64,000 bases of DNA, taken from NCBI RefSeq assembly GCF_003074055.1, contig NZ_CP029043.1:5324501-5388500 (forward strand). Reading direction: 5' to 3'. The DNA is from Streptomyces nigra. GTDB taxonomy: Bacteria > Actinomycetota > Actinomycetes > Streptomycetales > Streptomycetaceae. Both the position numbers and the translations under genes were made by a program. Numbering within the stretch: position 1 is the stretch's first letter; every line of letters begins with the position of its first letter. Of the stretch, positions 26,423 to 34,936 are shown piece after piece. The notes under the pieces were generated by a model. It was not told where the DNA came from. It saw only the letters and a list, made by a program, of their open reading frames with translations, and made no database searches.

Positions 26423-26491
26423 TACGGGTGGTGACCGCCGGTCGTTCACACCCGGACGACCGCCCCGCGGAGGGATCCGCCACACGGCCCC

Positions 26492-26525
26492 GGCGTCCGC
26501 GCCGCTCGCGCGAGGCGCGGACGCC
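26492..26525 (+). terminator. Strong hairpin after the 56-residue gene
   Basis: GGCGTCCGCGCC (26492-26503) pairs perfectly over 12 bp with GGCGCGGACGCC (26514-26525) across a 10-base loop. Confidence 0.75.
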
Positions 26526-26585
26526 TCACCGCGCTAGCCTGGAGCGTCAGACTCCAGCCGGCTCAAGTGAGGGGCGCAGGATCCC

Positions 26586-27371
26586 GTGCGCATCGCCAGA
26601 TTCTCCATCGACGGGAACGTCGCCTTCGGCGCGGTCGAGGGCGACAGGCCGGACGAACTCGTCCTCGACATCATCAAGGGCATCCCGTTCACGGACTTCG
26701 AGCTCTCCGGCACGAAGGTGCCGCTGAGCAAGGTCAGGCTGTTGCCGCCGGTGCTCCCCAACAAGGTCGTGGCCTTCGGCCGCAACTACGCCGAGCACGC
26801 CCGTGAACTCGGCAACGAGGTGCCCGACGCCCCGTTCGCCTTCTTCAAGCCCTCCACCTCGGTGATCGGCCCCGGCGACGAGATCCAGTACCCGTCCTTC
26901 ACCGAGGACCTCCACCACGAGGCGGAACTCGCCGTCGTCATCGGCAGGCTGTGCCGCGAGGTCCCGCGCGAACGCGTCAAGGACGTGATCTTCGGCTACA
27001 CCTGCGCCAACGACGTCACCGCGCGGGACGTCCAGAAGCGCGAGAAGCAGTGGGCCCGGGCCAAGGGCTTCGACAGCTCCTGTCCGCTCGGCCCCTGGGT
27101 GGAGACCGGCCTGGACGTCGAGACGGCGTCCGACCTGACGATCCAGCTCACGGTCAACGGTGAACAGCGCCAGCTCGGCCGCACCAGCGAGATGATCCAC
27201 TCCATCGAGGACCTGGTCGTCAACATCTCCGAGGCCATGACGCTGCTCCCCGGCGACGTCATCCTCACGGGCACCCCGGCCGGGGTCGGACCCCTGCACG
27301 TCGGCGACGAGGTCGCCGTCACCATCGAAGGCATCGGCACTCTCACCAACAAGGTTGTCAAGCGTGGCTAG
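26586..27371 (+). CDS. Fumarylacetoacetate hydrolase family protein
   Basis: A 261-residue FAH-fold protein, FAHD1/HpcE-like. The metal site is in HHEAELAVVIG with the later GYTCANDVTARD and LLPGDVILTGTPAGVGP segments. Family members act as oxaloacetate decarboxylases, acylpyruvases or C-C hydrolases in the cytoplasm; the substrate is not readable. GTG 26586 follows AGGA at 5 bases, and TAGCCT (26535-26540) is a likely -10. The stop overlaps the gltX start by 8 bases, so both are on one transcript. Confidence 0.85.
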   Translation: MRIARFSIDGNVAFGAVEGDRPDELVLDIIKGIPFTDFELSGTKVPLSKVRLLPPVLPNKVVAFGRNYAEHARELGNEVPDAPFAFFKPSTSVIGPGDEIQYPSFTEDLHHEAELAVVIGRLCREVPRERVKDVIFGYTCANDVTARDVQKREKQWARAKGFDSSCPLGPWVETGLDVETASDLTIQLTVNGEQRQLGRTSEMIHSIEDLVVNISEAMTLLPGDVILTGTPAGVGPLHVGDEVAVTIEGIGTLTNKVVKRG

Positions 27372-28881
27372 CGCACCCTCCCCCAAGTCCTCACCCCCGC
27401 TCGGACAGGGGGTACCCCCGCGCGTCCGTTTCTGCCCCTCACCCACCGGAAACCCCCATGTGGGCCTGGTCCGCACCGCCCTGTTCAACTGGGCGTTCGC
27501 CAAGCACCACGGCGGCACCCTGGTCTTCCGCATCGAGGACACCGACGCGGCCCGCGACTCCGAGGAGTCGTACGAACAGCTGCTGGACGCCATGCGCTGG
27601 CTGGGCTTCGACTGGGACGAGGGCCCCGAGGTCGGCGGCCCGCACGCGCCGTACCGCCAGTCGCAGCGCATGGACATCTACCAGGACGTCGCGGCCAAGC
27701 TCCTCGACGGCGGCTACGCGTACCACTGCTACTGCTCCCAGGAGGAGCTGGACACCCGCCGCGAGGCCGCCCGCGCCGCCGGCAAGCCGTCCGGCTACGA
27801 CGGGCACTGCCGCGAGCTCACCGACGCCCAGGTCGAGGAGTACAAGGCCCAGGGCCGCACGCCGATCGTCCGCTTCCGGATGCCCGACGAGCCGATCACC
27901 TTCACCGACCTGGTCCGCGGCGAGATCACCTACCTCCCGGAGAACGTCCCGGACTACGGCATCGTCCGTGCCAACGGCGCCCCGCTGTACACGCTGGTCA
28001 ACCCGGTCGACGACGCCCTGATGGAGATCACCCACGTCCTGCGCGGCGAGGACCTGCTCTCCTCCACGCCCCGTCAGATCGCCCTCTACAAGGCGCTCGC
28101 CGACCTGGGCATCGCCAAGCGGACCCCGGCCTTCGGCCACCTGCCGTACGTGATGGGCGAGGGCAACAAGAAGCTCTCCAAGCGCGACCCGCAGTCCTCG
28201 CTGAACCTGTACCGCGAGCGCGGCTTCCTGCCCGAGGGCCTGCTCAACTACCTCTCGCTGCTCGGCTGGTCGCTCTCCGCCGACCAGGACATCTTCAGCA
28301 TCGACGAGATGGTCGCGGCCTTCGAGATCGAGGACGTCAACCCGAACCCGGCCCGCTTCGACCTGAAGAAGTGCGAGGCGATCAACGCCGACCACATCCG
28401 GCTGCTCGACGTGAAGGACTTCGCCGAGCGCTGCCGCCCGTGGCTCCAGGCCCCCTTCGCCCCGTGGGCCCCGGAGGCGTTCGACGAGGCGAAGTGGCAG
28501 GCGATCGCCCCGCACGCGCAGACCCGCCTCAAGGTCCTCTCCGAGATCACCGACAACGTCGACTTCCTGTTCCTGCCGGAGCCGGTCTTCGACGAGGCGT
28601 CCTGGGCCAAGGCCATGAAGGAGGGCTCCGACGCCCTGCTGCGCACCGCCCGCGAGAAGCTGGAGGCCGCCGACTGGTCCTCCGCCGAGTCGCTGAAGGA
28701 GGCCGTCCTGGCCGCCGGCGAGGCCCACGGCCTCAAGCTCGGCAAGGCCCAGGCCCCGGTCCGCGTCGCCGTCACCGGCCGCACGGTCGGCCTGCCCCTC
28801 TTCGAGTCCCTCGAGGTGCTGGGCAAGGACCGGACGCTGGCCCGGATCGACGCGGCGCTCGCGAAGCTGACCGCGGCCTGA
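27364..28881 (+). CDS. gltX: Glutamyl-tRNA synthetase
   Basis: A 505-residue class I synthetase: HIGH-type motif SPTGNPHVGL (about 26-35), FRIEDTDAARDSEES, the zinc-region CYCSQEELDTRREAARAAGK, and KMSKS-type KKLSKRDP. It charges tRNA-Glu, and in organisms lacking GlnRS also tRNA-Gln for later amidation by GatCAB. I use GTG 27364 after AAGG rather than TTG 27355. It overlaps the FAH-family gene, and three tRNA-Glu and two tRNA-Gln genes lie 1.7 kb downstream. Confidence 0.95.
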   Translation: MASAPSPKSSPPLGQGVPPRVRFCPSPTGNPHVGLVRTALFNWAFAKHHGGTLVFRIEDTDAARDSEESYEQLLDAMRWLGFDWDEGPEVGGPHAPYRQSQRMDIYQDVAAKLLDGGYAYHCYCSQEELDTRREAARAAGKPSGYDGHCRELTDAQVEEYKAQGRTPIVRFRMPDEPITFTDLVRGEITYLPENVPDYGIVRANGAPLYTLVNPVDDALMEITHVLRGEDLLSSTPRQIALYKALADLGIAKRTPAFGHLPYVMGEGNKKLSKRDPQSSLNLYRERGFLPEGLLNYLSLLGWSLSADQDIFSIDEMVAAFEIEDVNPNPARFDLKKCEAINADHIRLLDVKDFAERCRPWLQAPFAPWAPEAFDEAKWQAIAPHAQTRLKVLSEITDNVDFLFLPEPVFDEASWAKAMKEGSDALLRTAREKLEAADWSSAESLKEAVLAAGEAHGLKLGKAQAPVRVAVTGRTVGLPLFESLEVLGKDRTLARIDAALAKLTAA

Positions 28882-28897
28882 TCCCCGCGTACCCGTG

Positions 28898-28931
28898 AGG
28901 GGCGGCACCCGCGTCGCGCGGGTGCCGCCCC
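28898..28931 (+). terminator. Terminator of gltX
   Basis: GGGGCGGCACCCGCG pairs with CGCGGGTGCCGCCCC around a TCG loop and is followed by TTCGTCGTC. Confidence 0.85.
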
Positions 28932-29005
28932 TTCGTCGTCGGCGATGTCAGTGGTCCCCGCTACGGTCTTCCCACCAAGTCCTTGATCAGGAAGGCGCGT
29001 CCGCC

Positions 29006-29680
29006 ATGCCGATGTCCCCTCGCGACTACACCTGGCTGTTCACGCCGGGCAGCACGTTCAGCCACCCCTCCGGGACCACCGGTGTGATCCACGTGGCCGA
29101 CGGCGGCGAGCTGGACCTGCCCACCGGCCGGGTCGTCGCCTGCGACCCCTTCGTGTACCTGGGCACCGGCGACATCGAGCCCTTCACGGTCACGGTCGCC
29201 CCCGGCCGCTACCGCGTCGAGGCCGCCGTCGCCACCCTCACCCGCCCCGGCGAGGCCCCGTCCGACCGCCCCCACCGCCGGGTGGCCGCGGCCCGCCTGG
29301 TCGTCCGCGACGAACCCACCGTGACCTGGGAGTTGGCGCTGCGCCCCGGCCAGGACCCGGCCGACCTCGGCGACGACGAGTTCTACGGCTACGGCGTCGA
29401 CGCCGGCACCGGCTGCTTCTACGACGCCGCGGCCGAGGAGGGCTTCCCCGAGGCGCAGGAGGACGAGGGGCCGCTGTGGGACGCCTTCGAGAACAGCGAC
29501 TGGTCCGGAGGACCCCACCTGGTCACGTCCCCCGGCACCGGCCACACCCTGGCCGCCTTCACCTCGGGCTGGGGCGACGGCGCCTACCCCACCTGGACGG
29601 GCCGCGGCGCCGACGGCGAGGTCACCTGCTTCGTCACCGACTTCTTCGTGGCCCCGGACTCCTCCGAGGCCCTGGTCTGA
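29006..29680 (+). CDS. DUF4241 family protein
   Basis: A 224-residue soluble protein matching the DUF4241 layout: an N-terminal LPTGRVVACDPF segment, central VAPGRYRVE and AAARLVVRD strands, and a C-terminal YGYGVDAGTGCFYD followed by WGDGAYPTWTGRGADGEV. The role is unknown; related domains occur beside polymorphic-toxin immunity genes. The start ATG follows GGAAGG at 10 bases, and TACGGT (28962-28967) may be its -10. It sits between gltX and a HAD phosphatase, each apparently with its own promoter. Confidence 0.7.
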   Translation: MPMSPRDYTWLFTPGSTFSHPSGTTGVIHVADGGELDLPTGRVVACDPFVYLGTGDIEPFTVTVAPGRYRVEAAVATLTRPGEAPSDRPHRRVAAARLVVRDEPTVTWELALRPGQDPADLGDDEFYGYGVDAGTGCFYDAAAEEGFPEAQEDEGPLWDAFENSDWSGGPHLVTSPGTGHTLAAFTSGWGDGAYPTWTGRGADGEVTCFVTDFFVAPDSSEALV

Positions 29681-29736
29681 CGGCCCGCCCGGCGGACCCC
29701 CGGACACGCCCCGGTGCCGCGCGCTACCGTCGGATC

Positions 29737-30468
29737 ATGAGCATTCGCGCCGTGGTCTGGGACGTCGACGACACCCTCTTCGACTACACCACGGCCGACC
29801 GCGCCGGCATGCGCGCGCACCTGGCGGCCGAGGGGCTGCTCGAGCGGTACGGCAGCGCCGAGCGGGCCCTGACGCGCTGGCGCGAGATCACCGAGGCCCA
29901 GTGGGCGCGCTTCTCCGCGGGCGAGGTGACCTTCCAGGCACAGCGCCGCGACCGGGTGCGGGTCTTCCTCGGCGAGGAGCTGACCGACGCCGGGGCCGAC
30001 GCCTGGTTCGACCGGTATGTGGCGCACTACGAGACGGCGTGGGCGCTGTTCCCGGACGTGCTGCCGGTCCTGGACGCCCTCGCCGCCAGCCACCGGCACG
30101 CGGTCCTGTCGAACTCCAGCCTGCACGTCCAGGACCGCAAGCTGCGGATGCTGGGCGTCCACGACCGCTTCGAGGCCGTCCTGTGCGCGGCCGAGCTGGG
30201 CGTGTCCAAGCCGGAGGCCGGCGCCTTCCTCGCCGCCTGCGCCGCCCTGGGGCTCGCGCCGCACCAGGTGGCCTACGTCGGCGACCATCCGCGCATCGAC
30301 GGACGGGGGGCCGCGGACGCCGGGCTGCTGTCGGTGTGGATCGACCGTGACGGTGTGTACACCGGCGATGACGTGGGCTCCGGGCCCCACCGGATCGCCT
30401 CGCTCGCCGAACTCCCGGCGCTCCTCGGCGCCGATACCCGTTTTGGAGCCCGGCCCACGTTCAGGTAA
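29737..30468 (+). CDS. HAD-family hydrolase
   Basis: A 243-residue haloacid-dehalogenase phosphatase. Motif I is VVWDVDDTLFD (D9, D11), motif II SNSS, motif III the lysine in GVSKPEAGAF, motif IV GDHPRIDG. A helical C1 cap lies between motifs I and II, as in phosphoglycolate or nucleotide phosphatases of the YjjG/HAD-IA group. The substrate is unknown. TACCGT (29725-29730) ends 6 bases before the ATG with no ribosome site, so the mRNA may be leaderless. Confidence 0.87.
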   Translation: MSIRAVVWDVDDTLFDYTTADRAGMRAHLAAEGLLERYGSAERALTRWREITEAQWARFSAGEVTFQAQRRDRVRVFLGEELTDAGADAWFDRYVAHYETAWALFPDVLPVLDALAASHRHAVLSNSSLHVQDRKLRMLGVHDRFEAVLCAAELGVSKPEAGAFLAACAALGLAPHQVAYVGDHPRIDGRGAADAGLLSVWIDRDGVYTGDDVGSGPHRIASLAELPALLGADTRFGARPTFR

Positions 30469-30471
30469 TGT
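30442..30471 (+). promoter_or_regulatory. Candidate promoter of the tRNA cluster
   Basis: TTTGGA and TAATGT with an 18-base spacer, overlapping the HAD gene end, about 90 bases before the first tRNA. Confidence 0.4.
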
Positions 30472-30559
30472 TCTTCCTGCGCCGCCGGGGAGCGGGCCGA
30501 AAGGCCGGGACCCGGGGGAGCGAACTAGAACAAGATCCCCTCCGGGGCTTGCGTTCCAG

Positions 30560-30631
30560 TGGCCTATGGTGTAATTGGCAGCACGACTGATTCTGGTTCA
30601 GTTAGTCTTGGTTCGAGTCCAGGTAGGCCAG
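30560..30631 (+). tRNA. tRNA-Gln (anticodon CTG)
   Basis: 72 bases with acceptor TGGCCTA/TAGGCCA, anticodon stem ACTGA/TCAGT around TTCTGGT (anticodon CTG) and T arm with GGTTCGAGTCC. CCA is not encoded. Confidence 0.95.
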
Positions 30632-30671
30632 CTCGCAGAGCTCATCTGCGCCGCGGAAACCAATCCGCAAA

Positions 30672-30744
30672 GCCCCCGTTGTGTAGCGGCCTAGCACGCT
30701 GCCCTCTCAAGGCAGTAGCGCCGGTTCGAATCCGGTCGGGGGTA
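30672..30744 (+). tRNA. tRNA-Glu (anticodon CTC), copy 1
   Basis: 73 bases with acceptor GCCCCCG/CGGGGGT, anticodon stem CTGCC/GGCAG around CTCTCAA (anticodon CTC) and T loop TTCGAAT. The anticodon stem differs from the other two copies by a compensated base pair. Confidence 0.95.
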
Positions 30745-30806
30745 CAGATCCTTCCCGCGAGGACGGCTCGGGTAGCTCCCACCGACCTCGATGCAGGATC
30801 GCTAGG

Positions 30807-30879
30807 GCCCCCGTTGTGTAGCGGCCTAGCACGCCGCCCTCTCAAGGCGGTAGCGCCGGTTCGAATCCGGTCGGGGGTA
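30807..30879 (+). tRNA. tRNA-Glu (anticodon CTC), copy 2
   Basis: 73 bases, same fold as copy 1 but anticodon stem CCGCC/GGCGG. Confidence 0.95.
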
Positions 30880-30899
30880 CAAACTGGTCTAAACCACAT

Positions 30900-30971
30900 T
30901 GGTCTATGGTGTAATTGGCAGCACGACTGATTCTGGTTCAGTTAGTCTTGGTTCGAGTCCAGGTAGACCAG
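30900..30971 (+). tRNA. tRNA-Gln (anticodon CTG), copy 2
   Basis: 72 bases, identical to the first Gln gene except for a compensated acceptor pair (TGGTCTA/TAGACCA). Confidence 0.95.
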
Positions 30972-30999
30972 CTCGGATCTGCGGAAACGTATGATCCTC

Positions 31000-31072
31000 G
31001 CCCCCGTTGTGTAGCGGCCTAGCACGCCGCCCTCTCAAGGCGGTAGCGCCGGTTCGAATCCGGTCGGGGGTA
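31000..31072 (+). tRNA. tRNA-Glu (anticodon CTC), copy 3
   Basis: 73 bases, identical to copy 2 over the mature sequence. Confidence 0.95.
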
Positions 31073-31079
31073 CAGCGAG

Positions 31080-31107
31080 AAGGCCCTCCGCTTCGGCGGG
31101 GGGCCTT
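31080..31107 (+). terminator. Terminator of the tRNA cluster
   Basis: AAGGCCCTCCGC pairs with GCGGGGGGCCTT across a TTCG loop, starting 8 bases after the last tRNA. Confidence 0.85.
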
Positions 31108-31162
31108 CGTCGTGTCGTGGGCCGCGTGTCCCGGCCGCAGGTCACGGGCCGGGTGTCACGGG

Positions 31163-31618
31163 TCACGCGAAGCCATAGCGCCGGGCGGACTCCTCCTGGG
31201 CCAGCCGGTGCAGGGCCCGCAGCATCGGCTCGACGAGCACCGCGCCGAGGACCGCCGTCTCGACCTTCTCCGCCTCCGACGCGTGGGTCTCCACGAAGTC
31301 CAGGTCGAGGACGGCCGCCCCGTGCATCAACCGCGCGTAGGACAGCAGGAGTTGGGGGTCCCAGTCGTAGCCGAGACGGCGCAGCGCCGCCAGCGCCACG
31401 ACCAGGGAGCGGTAGGCCGGCGAGATCGTCACCAGCGCCTGCGCGTCGGTCCAGCCCAGGTCCGCCAGCAGCCGGTCCGCGGTCTCATGGGCGCCACGGA
31501 CGGGCTCGTCGTCCTCGTCCGGCTCGGGCACCTGCGGCAGAGCCCACAGGGCCGCGCCCATGCGGATGGTCCGGGGCAGGGCGTCGTCGTCGACGTGCCC
31601 GAGCACCTCCGAGTCCAT
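31163..31618 (-). CDS. Hypothetical helical protein, 151 residues
   Basis: A 151-residue acidic protein, largely helical, with no signal peptide or membrane segment. Codon use is normal for this genome. Recognisable segments (RMGAALWALPQVPEPDEDDE, LGWTDAQALVTISPAYRSLV) do not match a family I can name. It faces the tRNA cluster terminator convergently. Confidence 0.65.
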   Translation of the reverse strand: MDSEVLGHVDDDALPRTIRMGAALWALPQVPEPDEDDEPVRGAHETADRLLADLGWTDAQALVTISPAYRSLVVALAALRRLGYDWDPQLLLSYARLMHGAAVLDLDFVETHASEAEKVETAVLGAVLVEPMLRALHRLAQEESARRYGFA

Positions 31619-31736
31619 CTACGGGGACATGCCGGCGTTCGGGCTCGCGGCCGCGCACGGGCAGGTGCCGGTGGAGCGGCGCGGCCGGTCCGCGAAGGAC
31701 CGCTTCGGCCACCGCTCGGAGAGCGCGGGTTCCTGA
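31617..31736 (+). pseudogene. Possible C-terminal gene remnant
   Basis: A short frame with nearly pure GC third positions reads YGDMPAFGLAAAHGQVPVER and onward to a TGA at 31734-31736. An ATG at 31629 could make a 35-residue peptide, but there is no ribosome site, so a decayed gene end is more likely. Its 5' end meets the divergent hypothetical gene. Just after it two imperfect 22-base direct repeats start with CTCGGAGAGCGCG. Confidence 0.3.
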
Positions 31737-31790
31737 CTCGGAGAGCGCGAGCTCTTGACTGGGGGAGCCCCGCACTCCTGAAAAGGTCGT

Positions 31791-31842
31791 GCCGTCGGTC
31801 CGGGATCCGCCGCGGCGTTGAGGCGGATCCCGGACCGACGGC
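31791..31842 (-). terminator. Perfect 21 bp hairpin after ndgR
   Basis: Bases 31791-31811 and 31822-31842 are perfect inverse complements over 21 bp, with a 10-base loop. It is 25 bases past the ndgR stop. Confidence 0.85.
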
Positions 31843-31867
31843 GTACGTACGTCGTCGCAGGCGGGGG

Positions 31868-32584
31868 TCAGCCCGTGCGGCGCAGTGCCTCGGACAGGCG
31901 GGAGGCGGCGTCGATGACCGCCTGGGCGTGCATACGGCCCGGGTGGCGCGTGAGGCGCTCGATGGGGCCGGAGACCGACACGGCGGCCACCACGCGGTTC
32001 GACGGGCCGCGCACCGGCGCGGAGACCGACGCGACGCCCGGCTCGCGCTCGCCGATCGACTGGGCCCAGCCGCGGCGCCGTACGCCGGAGAGGGCGGTGG
32101 CCGTGAAGCGGGCGCCCTGCAGGCCGCGGTGCAGGCGCTCCGGCTCCTCCCAGGCCATCAGGATCTGCGCGGACGAACCGGCCTTCATCGTCAGCGTCGA
32201 GCCGACCGGGACCGTGTCCCGCAGGCCGGACAGCCGCTCCGCCGCGGCGACGCAGATGCGCATGTCGCCCTGGCGGCGGTAGAGCTGGGCGCTCTCGCCC
32301 GTGACGTCCCGCAGATGCGTGAGGACGGGGCCGGCCGTCGCGAGGAGACGGTCCTCACCCGCCGCCGCGGCCAGTTCCGCGAGCCGGGGGCCGAGAATGA
32401 AACGGCCCTGCATGTCGCGCGCCACCAGCCGGTGGTGTTCCAATGCCACGGCCAGCCGATGTGCCGTGGGTCGTGCGAGTCCGGTGGCCGAGACGAGTCC
32501 CGCGAGGGTGGCCGGTCCGGACTCCAGGGCGCTCAGGACAAGGGCTGCCTTGTCCAGGACGCCGACGCCGCTACTGTTGTCCAT
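31868..32584 (-). CDS. ndgR: IclR-family regulator NdgR
   Basis: A 238-residue IclR regulator with an N-terminal winged helix-turn-helix (SGPATLAGLVSATGLARPTA) and a C-terminal effector domain. Length and position, divergent from leuCD, match NdgR of S. coelicolor, which controls leucine and other amino-acid genes, antibiotic production and a thiol-stress response. I start at ATG 32584 (MDNSSGVGVLDKAALV), 7 codons inside the longest frame, agreeing with the known protein length. The shared upstream region has a palindrome suited to autoregulation. Confidence 0.92.
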   Translation of the reverse strand: MDNSSGVGVLDKAALVLSALESGPATLAGLVSATGLARPTAHRLAVALEHHRLVARDMQGRFILGPRLAELAAAAGEDRLLATAGPVLTHLRDVTGESAQLYRRQGDMRICVAAAERLSGLRDTVPVGSTLTMKAGSSAQILMAWEEPERLHRGLQGARFTATALSGVRRRGWAQSIGEREPGVASVSAPVRGPSNRVVAAVSVSGPIERLTRHPGRMHAQAVIDAASRLSEALRRTG

Positions 32585-32599
32585 GAAACGATACTCGCG

Positions 32600-32614
32600 T
32601 CTCACTCTGTGAAA
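32600..32614. promoter_or_regulatory. Candidate NdgR operator between ndgR and leuC
   Basis: TCTCACTCTGTGAAA is a 15-base palindrome with one mismatch, 16 bases before the ndgR start and in the promoter region shared with leuC. NdgR and its orthologue AreB are reported to bind this intergenic region; the exact site here is inferred. Confidence 0.5.
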
Positions 32615-32752
32615 CGCAAGTTCAATTTCTCGTGGAACACGCCACTCTGGATGTCACGAAGGCACAGCGGCTCGTGGACCAGAACGGGCCTGGCGGCGGA
32701 CGCCCGGAAGCAGGGGCGCGGGCGGCGGTCGCCTTCTCAAGATCTCTAGTTG

Positions 32753-32775
32753 GGCCGGTGGACCGTAGACCGGCC
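32753..32775 (+). promoter_or_regulatory. Hairpin just before the leuC ribosome site
   Basis: GGCCGGT (32753-32759) pairs with ACCGGCC (32769-32775). The ribosome site GAAGGGAA begins directly after, so the stem may affect initiation. Confidence 0.35.
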
Positions 32776-32787
32776 GAAGGGAAAGCG

Positions 32788-34218
32788 ATGGGTAGGACAC
32801 TCGCGGAGAAGGTCTGGGACGACCACGTCGTCCGGCGCGCCGAGGGCGAGCCCGACCTCCTCTTCATCGATCTGCACCTGCTGCACGAGGTGACCAGCCC
32901 GCAGGCCTTCGACGGCCTGCGCAAGACCGGTCGCCGGGTGCGCCGGCTCGACCTCACCATCGCGACCGAGGATCACAACACCCCGACCCTCGACATCGAC
33001 AAGCCCATCGCGGACCCCGTCTCCCGCGTCCAGCTGGAGACCCTGCGCAAGAACGCCGCCGAGTTCGGCGTCCGGCTGCACCCGCTGGGCGACGTCGAGC
33101 AGGGCGTCGTCCATGTCGTCGGCCCCCAGCTGGGTCTGACCCAGCCCGGCATGACCGTGGTCTGCGGCGACTCGCACACCTCCACGCACGGCGCGTTCGG
33201 CGGCCTGGCGTTCGGCATCGGCACCTCCCAGGTGGAGCATGTGCTGGCCACCCAGACGCTGCCGATGGCCCGCCCGAAGACCATGGCCATCACGGTCGAC
33301 GGCGAGCTGCCCGAGGGTGTCACCGCCAAGGACCTGATCCTCGCGATCATCGCGCGGATCGGCACCGGCGGCGGCCAGGGCTACGTCCTGGAGTACCGCG
33401 GCTCCGCCATCGAGAAGCTCTCGATGGAGGCCCGGATGACCATCTGCAACATGTCGATCGAGGCCGGCGCCCGCGCGGGCATGATCGCCCCCGACCAGAC
33501 CACCTTCGACTACCTCGAGGGCCGCCCGCACGCGCCCAAGGGCGAGGACTGGGACGCCGCCGTCGCGTACTGGAAGACGCTGCGGACCGACGACGACGCC
33601 GAGTTCGACGCCGAGGTCGTCATCGACGCCTCCGCGCTGTCGCCGTTCGTCACCTGGGGCACCAACCCCGGCCAGGGCGCTCCGCTTTCGGCGTCCGTCC
33701 CCGACCCGGCTTCGTACGAAGACGCTTCGGAGCGCCTCGCCGCCGAAAAGGCCCTGGAGTACATGGGGTTGGAGGCCGGCCAGCCGCTGCGCTCCATCAA
33801 GGTGGACACCGTCTTCGTAGGCTCCTGCACCAACGGCCGCATCGAGGACCTGCGCGCCGCCGCCGAGCTGGTCAAGGGCCGCAAAGTCGCCGACGGCGTA
33901 CGGATGCTGGTCGTCCCCGGCTCCGCGCGGGTCGGTCTGCAGGCCGTCTCGGAGGGCCTGGACGTCGTCTTCAAGGAGGCCGGCGCCGAGTGGCGGCACG
34001 CGGGCTGCTCGATGTGCCTGGGCATGAACCCCGACCAGCTCGCCCCCGGTGAGCGCTCGGCGTCCACGTCCAACCGCAACTTCGAGGGCCGGCAGGGCAA
34101 GGGCGGCCGGACGCACCTGGTGTCGCCGCAGGTCGCGGCGGCCACCGCGGTCCTGGGCCACCTGGCCTCCCCGGCCGACCTGTCCGACGCCGAGACCCGT
34201 ACGCCCGCTGGAGTCTGA
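32788..34218 (+). CDS. leuC: 3-isopropylmalate dehydratase large subunit
   Basis: A 476-residue aconitase-family enzyme that isomerises 2- to 3-isopropylmalate in leucine synthesis, together with LeuD. The 4Fe-4S cysteines are in VGSCTNGRIEDL and AGCSMCLGMN; GDSHTSTHGAFG and the TSNRNFEGRQGKGGRTHL segment are also typical. ATG 32788 follows GAAGGGAA. The longer open frame upstream overlaps the ndgR promoter and is not coding. leuD begins 7 bases after its stop. Confidence 0.95.
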   Translation: MGRTLAEKVWDDHVVRRAEGEPDLLFIDLHLLHEVTSPQAFDGLRKTGRRVRRLDLTIATEDHNTPTLDIDKPIADPVSRVQLETLRKNAAEFGVRLHPLGDVEQGVVHVVGPQLGLTQPGMTVVCGDSHTSTHGAFGGLAFGIGTSQVEHVLATQTLPMARPKTMAITVDGELPEGVTAKDLILAIIARIGTGGGQGYVLEYRGSAIEKLSMEARMTICNMSIEAGARAGMIAPDQTTFDYLEGRPHAPKGEDWDAAVAYWKTLRTDDDAEFDAEVVIDASALSPFVTWGTNPGQGAPLSASVPDPASYEDASERLAAEKALEYMGLEAGQPLRSIKVDTVFVGSCTNGRIEDLRAAAELVKGRKVADGVRMLVVPGSARVGLQAVSEGLDVVFKEAGAEWRHAGCSMCLGMNPDQLAPGERSASTSNRNFEGRQGKGGRTHLVSPQVAAATAVLGHLASPADLSDAETRTPAGV

Positions 34219-34224
34219 TCAGTC

Positions 34225-34818
34225 ATGGAAGCATTCACCAAGCACACCGGCCGGGCGGTCCCGCTGCGCCGCTCCAACGTCGACACCGACCAGATCATCC
34301 CTGCTCACTGGCTCAAGAAGGTGACCCGGGACGGTTTCGAGGACGGGCTGTTCGAGGCCTGGCGCAAGGATCCGGAGTTCGTGCTCAACCGCCCCGAGCG
34401 CGAAGGCGCCACGGTGCTGGTGGCCGGCCCCGACTTCGGCACCGGCTCCTCCCGCGAGCACGCCGTGTGGGCGCTGCAGAACTACGGCTTCAAGGCCGTG
34501 ATCTCGTCCCGCTTCGCCGACATCTTCCGCGGCAACTCGCTGAAGAACGGCCTGCTCACGGTCGTGCTGGAGCAGAAGATCGTGGACGCGCTGTGGGAGC
34601 TCACCGAGAAGGACCCCACGGCTGAGGTCACTGTGGACCTCGAGGCGCGTGAGGTGCGTGCCGAGGGGATCACCGCCGCCTTCGAGCTGGACGAGAACTC
34701 CCGCTGGCGGCTGCTGAACGGCCTCGACGACATCTCGATCACCCTGCAGAACGAGGCCGACATCGCGGCCTACGAGGCGAAGCGGCCGTCGTTCAAGCCG
34801 CGCACCCTGCAGGGCTGA
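34225..34818 (+). CDS. leuD: 3-isopropylmalate dehydratase small subunit
   Basis: A 197-residue swivelling-domain subunit that completes the LeuC active site. Motifs are RSNVDTDQIIPAHWLKK near the start and GTGSSREHAVWAL. It is co-transcribed with leuC and ends before a strong hairpin. Length is normal. Confidence 0.95.
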   Translation: MEAFTKHTGRAVPLRRSNVDTDQIIPAHWLKKVTRDGFEDGLFEAWRKDPEFVLNRPEREGATVLVAGPDFGTGSSREHAVWALQNYGFKAVISSRFADIFRGNSLKNGLLTVVLEQKIVDALWELTEKDPTAEVTVDLEAREVRAEGITAAFELDENSRWRLLNGLDDISITLQNEADIAAYEAKRPSFKPRTLQG

Positions 34819-34866
34819 GCCGCCAGGCCGAGCAAGACGACTTTCGGCCACCCCAACACACCCGCG

Positions 34867-34895
34867 GTACCCCCGATCGGCCCGATCGGGGGTAC
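34867..34895 (+). terminator. Terminator of leuCD
   Basis: GTACCCCCGATCG pairs perfectly with CGATCGGGGGTAC around a 3-base loop. Confidence 0.8.
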
Positions 34896-34936
34896 TGCCA
34901 TGTCTGCACCCGAACGGCCCTGCCCGTCCGCCACGC

